Part shown: piece after piece, positions 18,201 through 25,543 of the stretch
How positions within the stretch are numbered: the stretch's first letter is position 1
Layout of the letters: each line of letters starts with the position of its first letter
From: Candidatus Zhuqueibacterota bacterium
GTDB lineage: Bacteria; Zhuqueibacterota; Zhuqueibacteria; Residuimicrobiales; Residuimicrobiaceae
Direction: 5' to 3'
Assembly: GCA_963169875.1 (NCBI GenBank)
Contig: CAUJEL010000070.1
Coordinates: 1-35,084, forward strand
Length of the DNA stretch: 35,084 nt
Translations under genes and position numbers: made by a program
The notes under the pieces: generated by a model
Seen by the model: the letters and a program-made list of their open reading frames with translations, nothing else
Told to the model about the DNA's origin: nothing
Databases searched by the model: none

Positions 18201-19395
18201 GGACCCGGCCGAAATACGCGCTCAATCCATGGCACATGCGCCCATGTTCATTGAGATCGTCGATGGCGATGGCCAGCGCGCTTTGGTCAATAACCGTGTT
18301 GAAAAACCGTTACGCGTGCGCGTTATGGATGAGCGGCGGGCGCCCCTGTCCGCGATCCCTGTCCTTTTTCTCGATGTGAATGCCATGGGAACATTCCCGG
18401 ATGGCGCCACGGCGGTGACCAATAGTGCCGGGATCGCCAGTTGTATCTTCCAGTTTGGCGCTCATGCAGGCATCCACGAAGTGGAAGCAAAAACCGATGG
18501 GGTGGACGAGTCTGTCCTTTTCATTCTGACAGCAGATCCACGGCCCAATCATGTGCCGGTCATTTCGGCCCTCACCGATACCTCCCTCTTTGAACGGCAG
18601 CAACTGGAATTCACCGTCAACGCTGACGATGCGGATGAGGACAGTCTGCAGATATGGATGGAAGGGGTGCCGGACAGCGCCCGTTTTTCGCCAGAGACGC
18701 GCACCAATAACTGGACGCCCACCTACCAGCAGGCCGGTGAATATCAAATCATGGTCTGTGCACACGACATCATTGGAGAAGTGCAGAGACATCCCATCAC
18801 GATTCAGGTGCTGAATGTTAATCAGCCGCCGCAATTGCTCGCGTGGACGCCGGCTGACAGCATCGTCTGGACCGATGTCTTCCGTCCCTATGATTTCCTC
18901 GTTTCTGCGCACGATGGCGATGGGGATTCTTTAAAATATGCCTGGCTGCTGGATGGCGTCTATGTGGGCGCGGATTCCCTGGTGAGTCTGCTGCCCAATC
19001 CCTCCTGGACCATGCACATGGTGCTGAAAGTCAATGTATTTGATGCGGAATTCTCTGTGAGCCGCACCTGGCATATTTACCGCCAGACCGGCGCCGTCGG
19101 GGAAGCGGCGGTTGCCGCGGAATATGCGCTGTTGCAGAACCATCCCAATCCTTTCAATCCACAAACGACGATCACATTTTCCATGCCGAAAACCGATCGC
19201 GTCAGGATTTGGGTGTGCAATATTTCCGGCCAAACCGTGCGCCTCTTGAGCGATGCGATTGTCAGCAGCGGCCGTCACAGTATCACCTGGGATGGCCGCG
19301 ATGGGCGGGGAGAACTCTTGCCTTCGGGCTTGTATTACTATGGCATGGAGAGCGGCAGTTTTCGTGAAATTCGCAAATTATTATTTGTAAAATAA
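15262..19395 (+). CDS. Giant T9SS-exported CRTAC1-like propeller/Ig protein 3
   Basis: 1377 aa from ATG 15262; the ATG at 15271 has better ribosome binding site spacing and would remove three residues. A signal peptide ends near VAQSQE. The seven-bladed propeller (residues about 35-480) has loops ADINNDNRPD, DYDNDGDFD, DANNDGWMD, DANEDGNMD, DYDNDGDYD, DADNDGDLD and DIDNDGDLD. UnbV/ASPIC is at 486-577 (GRGPKGDAAGFGTKIW). There are only about five Big-1-like repeats (578-1096), then a He_PIG-like domain, an Ig-like domain (YAWLLDGVYVGADSL) and the T9SS tail at 1290-1377 (NHPNPFNPQTTI, with His replacing the usual Tyr). The propeller shares long motifs with proteins 1 and 4, such as NATTDDR, GTQGV and HRNY. 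It is the shortest paralogue and the first gene of the second unit, 20 bp before protein 4. Confidence 0.9.
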   Translation: MLRMRERKWFLQRMSLGSALFFMLGVMVAQSQEIQFTNATQTFGVAGNVDDTTGAYCYGHGVAMADINNDNRPDIYISNAVRYANGLCETLYITIPGGYKENDAAWKISDPYGWTGSHGICFFDYDNDGDFDLYNATTDDRSRLYRNKGNGTYENVTDLVGLPLIRESMPDFDPDQPYGYGTRGVVAFDANNDGWMDLYGTNWGPAEKRYPPPGKSFGDPIITPPQPNEFYLNQGNGKYTRVTNSGATPINPSYLGTQGVAVFDANEDGNMDIFVAHRNYVAIDPDTKQIVKGPTSRAIYNQLFLGDGQGHFTEGGGNANLNDDVTNNCNGASFADYDNDGDYDAFIIPTKKTEGLSGWKGYTRVYKNNGRGQFTNVTAQTRITIFGFSALFLDADNDGDLDLVGPRTGDNIYFYRNDGNDIFTRVDNTGTYLTADDPRGGGVGDIDNDGDLDFYYADANKDFITTSPKYPVVVSNRLFVNKTVTNNRWLKITGRGPKGDAAGFGTKIWVYERGFMDSPAHLLGYRQVISQYGYLCQDDPVQHFGLGQRDSVDIKVRLLDKTELFMLKVPANQRISFSKPAQFVMDSGNNQLGKPSVTLALPLRVRVFDAFSKPVYGAPVNFKALDGGFIQETQPIYTDASGYAEVHYTPVAGVAQQRIRAVCPILPTQISEFSCSIASPVYTVNILSGEGQSGYVNETLPSPLVIRVNDAYAAPVSKAQVRFKVISGGGKVAEADSITLATGPTGQASVFWRMGNVPGSNQRVRVFLIGDRTRYAEFTATTYGAAAAMQSLSPVSFVGEAGKALPDSLVYRILDAQNHAVRNHPVRFTVTAGNGLINGQSMVTLNSDRDGFVKAEWILGPQAGFFNNRLQVYAGVLQGSPLQVSASGQPGAAARLLALSGLNQSAVAGGNLPEPVVVALLDSLQNPIANVQINALMVAPNGQETLLSPATTDSSGRASFHWTLTEVVGVHRFMVRFGDLDPAEIRAQSMAHAPMFIEIVDGDGQRALVNNRVEKPLRVRVMDERRAPLSAIPVLFLDVNAMGTFPDGATAVTNSAGIASCIFQFGAHAGIHEVEAKTDGVDESVLFILTADPRPNHVPVISALTDTSLFERQQLEFTVNADDADEDSLQIWMEGVPDSARFSPETRTNNWTPTYQQAGEYQIMVCAHDIIGEVQRHPITIQVLNVNQPPQLLAWTPADSIVWTDVFRPYDFLVSAHDGDGDSLKYAWLLDGVYVGADSLVSLLPNPSWTMHMVLKVNVFDAEFSVSRTWHIYRQTGAVGEAAVAAEYALLQNHPNPFNPQTTITFSMPKTDRVRIWVCNISGQTVRLLSDAIVSSGRHSITWDGRDGRGELLPSGLYYYGMESGSFREIRKLLFVK

Positions 19396-19415
19396 TTGGA
19401 GAGGAATGTTTCGCT

Positions 19416-22400
19416 ATGAACAGGATGGGTGCGGTGAAGGAGTCGGGTTTCCTCAAAACAGGTTTATTGATCTTTTTTTGTCTTTTGGCCATGCGGCCCG
19501 TTCTCTGGGCTCAACAAATCAGTTTCACCAATGTCACCGATGCCATGAAGGCCTGGGGGTGGCGCGTCAAAGTCGATGATGTTTGGGTCAGTGCTTATGG
19601 GCATGGCGTCTGCTGGGGCGATGTAACCAATGATTCCATTCCCGATATGTACGTGGCCAGTGCCGTGCGCAGAGCCAATGGCCGGGTTCCAGAGACTCTG
19701 TACATTGGACAGCCCAATGGCGCCGCTTTTTCCGAAGAAGATGGCAAACGCGGCTGCTCGGATGATTATGGCATGACCGGCACGCATGGCATCTCACTTT
19801 TCGATTACGATAATGACGGCGATCTGGATATCTACAATGCCACCACCGACGACCGCAACCGGCTTTACCGCAATAATGGTGCGGGTTATTTCACAGATGT
19901 TTCAGATTCGGCCAATTTGAAAGCAATCCGCGTGCCGGTCGATACCTATGGCGAACTCGGTTATGGCACCCGCGGCGTGGTCGCTTTTGATGCGGATAAT
20001 GATGGTCATATGGATCTGCTGGGCGTCAATTGGGGGCCGGTCGAGAATGTCAAGGAGGTCCCCTGGATCACGCCTGCGCAACCGAATGAATTTTATCACA
20101 ACAACGGCAATGGCACTTTTAGCAAAGAGGATAATCGCGGACTGACACATCCGCCCAATCCCAGCAATATCGGTACGCAGGGCGTCACGGCCGCGGATGT
20201 CAACAACGATGGCTGGATGGATATTTTCATCTGCCACCGCAATTATGCCTTTGTCGGTGTGGATACTGCGGGGAGAGAGTTGTTCGGCCCTGGTCCCATT
20301 CCGGCGCCGAATCAACTGTTGATCAATGACGGCACCGGCCATTTTAAGGATGAGACCCGGGCGCGCGGTCTTTACGACGCGAGTAATGATTGCAATGGCG
20401 CCACCTTCGCCGATTACGATAATGATGGTGACCTTGATGCATTTGTGGTGCCCAAGGACATTACGGTAAAATATCTAAGCGTCTATGAAAACGATGGCCA
20501 TGGCTATTTTACCAACATCAGCAGTCGTGTCAAGGTCATTTTATACGGATTTTCTTGTGTGATGGGAGATTTGAATAATGACGGCTGGCTGGATATCTTT
20601 GCTTCCCTCTCCTATGGCAACTCCATCGTCTATCTCAATAATGGAACGAAAAATTTTAACCTCATATCCAATTCCGGCGTCGAGATTACGGCGTATGACC
20701 CCCGTGGTGCTGGGCTGGCCGATTACGATCTGGATGGTGATCTGGATGTCTACTATGTGGACGCTAATAAAGATCTGAAAAGCCGCTATTCTAATCGCCT
20801 GTTCCGCAACAATCTCTCAAAGGCCAATAACTGGCTTAAAGTGACCGGACGGGGTCCCAAGGGAGACGGCGGCGGATTCGGCACCAAAATCTGGCTCTTC
20901 GAATCCGGCCATATGGATGATATGAATTACCTGATCGGCTACCGTCAGGTGATGAATACCTATGGCTATCTCTGTCAGGATGACCCGGTGCAGCATTTCG
21001 GTCTTGGTTCGAAGACCCTGGTCGATGTCAAGGTTCGTTTCCTCGACGGCACAGAGCTCAAGATGGCAAATGTGGCTTCGAACCGCAAGGTGATTTTCAC
21101 GCGGCCCTATCAATTTATTAAAATAGGTGGAGACAATCAACTGGGCCAGGCAAATGCGCCGCTGCCGCAACCCCTGCGCGTCAGAGTGGTCAATGCCCAG
21201 GGACAGCCTGTTCGAGGCGCCCAGGTGCGCTTTGCCAACAAAATTGGCGATGGCAGCTTCCTGCCGGCCGATTCTGTTTTCACAGGATCGGATGGCATCG
21301 CCGCCATCACCTACGTTGTGGCGCCGGTTCTGCAGACGCAGGAAATCGTCGCCACCTGTCCGGACTTTCCGGGCGAGATATTTTTCACCGTAACCAACAC
21401 CAATCCGGCCCTGGCAAAAATTGCTCGTGCTTCCAGCTCGAATCTGACCGGATCCGCGGGACAACTCCTGCCCTCGCTGCTGCAGGCAGAAATAACCGAT
21501 ATGGCTGGTAATGCCCTGGATCATGTCCCCGTGGTTTTCAAGGTGACCCGCGGCGGCGGCAAAGTCGCAGAGGCCGATTCGGTCATGGTGCTCAGCAACG
21601 AACAGGGCGTGGCCAGCACCGCCTGGCGGCTGGGCGCCCAACCTGGAACCGCCCAACAAGTTAAAGCTTATCTGAGTTTTTCTTCCAATGAATATGTACT
21701 GTATGACGCCGTGACGGTCGGCCTGGCGAACCAGCTGATCTGGCAAAGCCAGACCAGTTATAATGCAATTGTCGGTAAGGCGCTGCCGGAGTCACTGACC
21801 GCAAAAATTGTCGATACCGCAGGGCTCCCGGTCAGTAATTATCCGGTCGTTTTTAGCATTGTGGCGGGTGACGGTTCCGTCAATGGCGTGAATGAGGTTC
21901 AGGTGTTGAGCAACAATGATGGACTCGTGCGCTGTCAATGGCGCATGGGCCCTGTCGCAGGGATTTTGAATCAGCTGCGGGTCGCTGCTGGATCAGTGGA
22001 CGGCTCGCCAGTCGAGGTGACGGCTGTGGCGTCAGCGGATCACGCCCACCGTCTCGCAAAAGTGAGTGGAGATGGACAAAGCATCCCCGCATTGCGAGAT
22101 TTTGCCAGCTCTTTGATTGTTGCCGTGACGGACACCTTTGCCAATCCGGTGGCCGGCCAACCTGTACGTTTCGAGGTGGTGCAGGGCAGCGCCACCATCA
22201 ATAACGCCGCTGTCGTGACGCTGCACACAGATGCTGCGGGACAAGCCGGTGTGTCCATGAAAGCCGGAGCCGTACCTGGTCCGGTTTCTGTAAAAGTCAC
22301 AGCGCTGTTCAATGGCCAGGAATTATACGATTCGCCGCAGTATTTTAACGCTACTGTGCTCCCCATGCCGTTGGATACGGCAAAGGGGACGATCGCTGCG

Positions 22401-24434
22401 TCCTCACCTTGTGTCGCCAATGGCCGCGAAGAGAGCACCATCACCATTCAAGCGCGTGATGCCATCAACGCGGCTGTTTCCGGTGTCCGTGTACAATTCC
22501 ATGCGACGGGTTCGAATAACACATTTCGCCCGGCGACTGTGGTAACCGATGCACAGGGGCATGCGTCCATTAAATTGATTTCCACGCGGGCGGAAAAGAA
22601 AACGATCTGGGCTGAAGTGAATGGCCAGCCGGTGAGCAGTGACTCCGCGGAGGTTGTTTTCTTGCCGGGGCCTGCCGCTTCACTGGCACAAATTGATGGA
22701 GATGGCCAGACGGGTTATGTGGGCAAAATGCTGCCAATGCCCATTCGCGTGGCGTTGACGGACAGCTTTGAAAACCCGATCACCGGGGCGCCGTTATCGG
22801 TCATCATGCAAACGCCGGATGGCAGAAGAATCGATCTGGAACGGCAGGTTACAAACGGCGCAGGACTCATTGAATATCGCTGTTTTTTGAGTCAGCAACC
22901 CGGGCAACATCATTATATCGTGGGTTATGGCACGCTGCCTGCCGTAACGTTCACGGCGGAAGCCCAGAACATTATTCCAGCCTTCCTGGAAAAAATCAGT
23001 GGTGAAGGCCAGGTGGGACTGGCCAATAAAGTGCTGACAAATCCCCTCGTGGTACGCGTGGTGGACAAGGAGGGTTCGGCCATCGCGGGCATTCCGGTCA
23101 CTTTTACGTTCAGTACGGGGTCAGGGGTATTTCCTGAAGGGGCTGCAGTCACAACCGGCACCGATGGCAAGGCGGCTCTGCTGGTGCAATTAGGAGACCA
23201 GATCGGCGATTATTATATCGATGCTGCGGTCGCGGGATTGGCAGATAAGGTAAGCTTTCTGGCAACAGTCCGTCCGCCGCGGCCTTCGCGGCTGGAAATA
23301 ATATCCGGTGATGCGCAGCGCGCGCGGCCTGGTGAATTCCTCCCCCAACCTCTTGTTGTTCGCGTGATCGATGAACTGCTGCAACCTGTTGACCGCACAG
23401 AAGTGCGCTTTGTCCCTGTTGCCGGCGGCGGATCGGTCATGCCGTCTGTCCCCGTGATGACGGGAAGCGATGGAGCAGCCTCGGTTGCCTGGGCGCTTGG
23501 CTCGGAAAATATTCAACGCTTGCGCGCAGAGGTGGTTGAACATACCCATGTTCAGGCCTTTTTCAGTGCAAATTTGCATGGCAACTATGCGCCGCTTTTA
23601 TATTGTACCTCTGACACCACCCTGTCTGAAAATCAACCGCTGTCATTCAGCGTCTTCGCCACGGATCAGGATGATGACATGATCACGCTGAGCGCCCTCG
23701 ATCTGCCGGACGGAGCTGCATTCGATTCTTTATCCGGAATTTTTACATGGACCCCGACCTATGAGCAGGCCGGACTGTACCGGATCGCTTTTATCGCCCG
23801 GGACGGTTATGGTGGAGAAACGGTCAAGGCATGTAAAATCGTCGTGAAAAATGTGGCACAACCTATTGTCATCTTATCCTACTCACCCAGCGATACTGCT
23901 TTGACGTGGGAGATGTTCACGCCCATCACGTTTGAAGTGCAAGCCCTGCATCCTGATGGCGATTCGCTGCGTTTTCAATGGCACTTTAACAATCTCGCCG
24001 TCGGCACACAATCCAGTCTGCGGGTTACACCGAATCCGACTTTTCCGCAAAAGAGTCTTGTCAGCGTCAAGTTGTTCACCCCTGAGAGCAGCACGACGTT
24101 ATCGTGGTCTCTGTCCCTGATTGCTACCGATGTAGACGTTTATCATAACAGACCAGAAAGTTTTGTGTTATCACAAAATTATCCCAATCCATTCAATCCG
24201 TCCACGCACATCCCCTTTCAGATGGCTGCGGCCGGGGAGGTGCGTCTGGCCATATTCAATCAAGCGGGGCAGATGGTGCGGATTCTGACGGATGGCATGG
24301 TGACAGCGGGTTGGCATGAAGTGATCTGGGATGGGTGTGATATGAACGGCGCGCAAGTGCCCTCCGGCACGTATTACTGCCGTATGGTAACTAATTCATT
24401 CCAGGAAATAAAAAAGCTTTTATTGTTGAAATAA
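19416..24434 (+). CDS. Giant T9SS-exported CRTAC1-like propeller/Ig protein 4
   Basis: 1672 aa. ATG 19416 follows GGAGAGGA (19398-19405) at 10 nt. A hydrophobic export signal spans residues about 10-30 (LLIFFCLLAMRPVLWAQ). The seven-bladed propeller (about 35-465) has loops GDVTNDSIPD, DYDNDGDLD, DADNDGHMD, DVNNDGWMD, DYDNDGDLD, DLNNDGWLD and DYDLDGDLD. UnbV/ASPIC is at 471-562. About eight Big-1-like repeats fill 563-1389, followed by a He_PIG-like domain (LPDGAAFDS...WTPTYEQAG), an Ig-like domain and the T9SS tail at 1585-1672 (NYPNPFNPSTHI). The propeller resembles protein 1 most closely by eye. It is separated from protein 3 by 20 bp and followed by a strong terminator. Ligand and partner are unknown; calcium-stabilised adhesin is the best guess. 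Confidence 0.9.
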   Translation: MNRMGAVKESGFLKTGLLIFFCLLAMRPVLWAQQISFTNVTDAMKAWGWRVKVDDVWVSAYGHGVCWGDVTNDSIPDMYVASAVRRANGRVPETLYIGQPNGAAFSEEDGKRGCSDDYGMTGTHGISLFDYDNDGDLDIYNATTDDRNRLYRNNGAGYFTDVSDSANLKAIRVPVDTYGELGYGTRGVVAFDADNDGHMDLLGVNWGPVENVKEVPWITPAQPNEFYHNNGNGTFSKEDNRGLTHPPNPSNIGTQGVTAADVNNDGWMDIFICHRNYAFVGVDTAGRELFGPGPIPAPNQLLINDGTGHFKDETRARGLYDASNDCNGATFADYDNDGDLDAFVVPKDITVKYLSVYENDGHGYFTNISSRVKVILYGFSCVMGDLNNDGWLDIFASLSYGNSIVYLNNGTKNFNLISNSGVEITAYDPRGAGLADYDLDGDLDVYYVDANKDLKSRYSNRLFRNNLSKANNWLKVTGRGPKGDGGGFGTKIWLFESGHMDDMNYLIGYRQVMNTYGYLCQDDPVQHFGLGSKTLVDVKVRFLDGTELKMANVASNRKVIFTRPYQFIKIGGDNQLGQANAPLPQPLRVRVVNAQGQPVRGAQVRFANKIGDGSFLPADSVFTGSDGIAAITYVVAPVLQTQEIVATCPDFPGEIFFTVTNTNPALAKIARASSSNLTGSAGQLLPSLLQAEITDMAGNALDHVPVVFKVTRGGGKVAEADSVMVLSNEQGVASTAWRLGAQPGTAQQVKAYLSFSSNEYVLYDAVTVGLANQLIWQSQTSYNAIVGKALPESLTAKIVDTAGLPVSNYPVVFSIVAGDGSVNGVNEVQVLSNNDGLVRCQWRMGPVAGILNQLRVAAGSVDGSPVEVTAVASADHAHRLAKVSGDGQSIPALRDFASSLIVAVTDTFANPVAGQPVRFEVVQGSATINNAAVVTLHTDAAGQAGVSMKAGAVPGPVSVKVTALFNGQELYDSPQYFNATVLPMPLDTAKGTIAASSPCVANGREESTITIQARDAINAAVSGVRVQFHATGSNNTFRPATVVTDAQGHASIKLISTRAEKKTIWAEVNGQPVSSDSAEVVFLPGPAASLAQIDGDGQTGYVGKMLPMPIRVALTDSFENPITGAPLSVIMQTPDGRRIDLERQVTNGAGLIEYRCFLSQQPGQHHYIVGYGTLPAVTFTAEAQNIIPAFLEKISGEGQVGLANKVLTNPLVVRVVDKEGSAIAGIPVTFTFSTGSGVFPEGAAVTTGTDGKAALLVQLGDQIGDYYIDAAVAGLADKVSFLATVRPPRPSRLEIISGDAQRARPGEFLPQPLVVRVIDELLQPVDRTEVRFVPVAGGGSVMPSVPVMTGSDGAASVAWALGSENIQRLRAEVVEHTHVQAFFSANLHGNYAPLLYCTSDTTLSENQPLSFSVFATDQDDDMITLSALDLPDGAAFDSLSGIFTWTPTYEQAGLYRIAFIARDGYGGETVKACKIVVKNVAQPIVILSYSPSDTALTWEMFTPITFEVQALHPDGDSLRFQWHFNNLAVGTQSSLRVTPNPTFPQKSLVSVKLFTPESSTTLSWSLSLIATDVDVYHNRPESFVLSQNYPNPFNPSTHIPFQMAAAGEVRLAIFNQAGQMVRILTDGMVTAGWHEVIWDGCDMNGAQVPSGTYYCRMVTNSFQEIKKLLLLK

Positions 24435-24504
24435 ATTCATTATGTTTATGACGTAAGACAGGTATCTCCGCCGCCTGGGCGAGTGTCTGGCGTACGATTT
24501 TTGC

Positions 24505-24544
24505 AGCGGTGAGAAGAACTGGGTCTCTTCTCACCGCTTTTTTT
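24505..24544 (+). terminator. Rho-independent terminator closing the paralogue array
   Basis: A perfect 13-bp stem pairs AGCGGTGAGAAGA (24505-24517) with 24526-24538 across an 8-nt loop and is followed by seven T residues. It lies 70 bp after the stop of protein 4 and isolates the array from the UbiA-family gene. Confidence 0.93.
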
Positions 24545-24601
24545 AATTCAGAGACAGAATTGACAGATTCGCAAGCAGAACATGGCCGGTTTGTGGAGGT
24601 T

Positions 24602-24608
24602 GGGAGGA
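24602..24608 (+). promoter_or_regulatory. Ribosome binding site deciding start at 24618
   Basis: GGGAGGA lies 9 nt before ATG 24618 and only 3 nt before GTG 24612, which favours 24618. It is downstream of ATG 24582, so that start is unlikely. A perfect -35-like TTGACA sits at 24560-24565 but no convincing -10 follows it. Confidence 0.6.
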
Positions 24609-24617
24609 AACGTGGGT

Positions 24618-25487
24618 ATGGTAAAGAACATCTGGATTTCGTTGCGGCCGAAGCAGTGGCTTAAAAATCTTTTTGTTTTCGCTGGTCTGTTTTTTGCCGA
24701 AGATATCTTCAACCTGGGCAAAATTCTCGACACAACGCAGGCCTTTATGCTTTTTTGTCTTGTTTCCAGCGCCGGCTATCTGGTCAATGATGTGATGGAT
24801 CGCGACAAAGACCGCCTCCATCCCCAAAAACGATTCCGCCCCATTGCCGCCGGTTCCGTGCCGGCGTGGCTGGCGTATGTCATCGCATCTGTTTTTGTTG
24901 TGCTCAGCACCATTCTGGCTTTTCATGTGCAAAGGGCTTTTGGCACCATTTTGCTGGCCTACCTGGCCTTGACGCTATCCTACTCGCTTCTCTTGAAACA
25001 GGTCATCATTCTTGATGTGGTTCTTATTGCTTCCGGTTTTGTGCTTCGCGTCATCGGCGGAACCCTGGCAGCCCGGGAAGTGGTTTCCTCCTGGCTGATC
25101 ATCTGTACTATTTTTCTGGCGCTCTTTCTCGCCTTGACAAAACGGCGCAGTGAATTCAGGGCCCTGGGCGATCACGCCGCGGCGGTGCGAAATACCCTGT
25201 CGATTTATTCGGTCGAATTTTTGGACCAGATGATCAACATCGCCACCGCAGCCTGTCTGATTTCTTATGCGCTCTATACACTGGATCCCGGTACGGTGGC
25301 CAAGTTCGAAACGCGCAATCTGGCTTTCACGCTGCCCTTCGTTATTTATGGTCTTTTCCGTTATCTTTTTTTGGTGCTGCAGCGCAACGCCGGTGAATCG
25401 CCTGAAATTGCACTGCTCTCCGACCGGCCGATCCAGATTTGCGTCCTGGCTTATCTGATCACCGTAGCCACGATTTTGTACTGGTGA
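24618..25487 (+). CDS. UbiA-family prenyltransferase, decaprenyl-phosphate phosphoribosyltransferase type
   Basis: A 289-aa polytopic membrane protein of the UbiA superfamily. The first Asp-rich motif is NDVMDRDKD (N57, D58, D61, D65), followed by HPQKRFRPIAAGSVPAWLAY. That block is close to mycobacterial DPPR synthase (Rv3806c), which transfers 5-phosphoribosyl from PRPP to polyprenyl phosphate to start synthesis of a lipid-linked pentose donor. The second region (DVVLIASGFVLRVIGG) keeps only one Asp, as in that subfamily. Eight or nine hydrophobic segments are visible and the length fits the family. It begins just after a terminator and leads a plus-strand cluster with a TPR lipoprotein (56-bp gap). 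No epimerase (DprE1/DprE2-like) is in the window, so the final sugar product is unknown. The subfamily call is good; the exact substrate is inferred. Confidence 0.85.
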   Translation: MVKNIWISLRPKQWLKNLFVFAGLFFAEDIFNLGKILDTTQAFMLFCLVSSAGYLVNDVMDRDKDRLHPQKRFRPIAAGSVPAWLAYVIASVFVVLSTILAFHVQRAFGTILLAYLALTLSYSLLLKQVIILDVVLIASGFVLRVIGGTLAAREVVSSWLIICTIFLALFLALTKRRSEFRALGDHAAAVRNTLSIYSVEFLDQMINIATAACLISYALYTLDPGTVAKFETRNLAFTLPFVIYGLFRYLFLVLQRNAGESPEIALLSDRPIQICVLAYLITVATILYW

Positions 25488-25534
25488 CCATCTTTCGAGT
25501 GCGAATAGTCAGGCATAAACAGCGACCATCTTGT

Positions 25535-25539
25535 GGAGG
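25535..25539 (+). promoter_or_regulatory. Ribosome binding site supporting a TTG start
   Basis: GGAGG lies 4 nt before TTG 25544. That start places the hydrophobic segment and lipobox at the N-terminus; the longer frame from 25439 would add 35 unrelated residues and overlap the UbiA gene. Confidence 0.6.
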
Positions 25540-25543
25540 CTCT

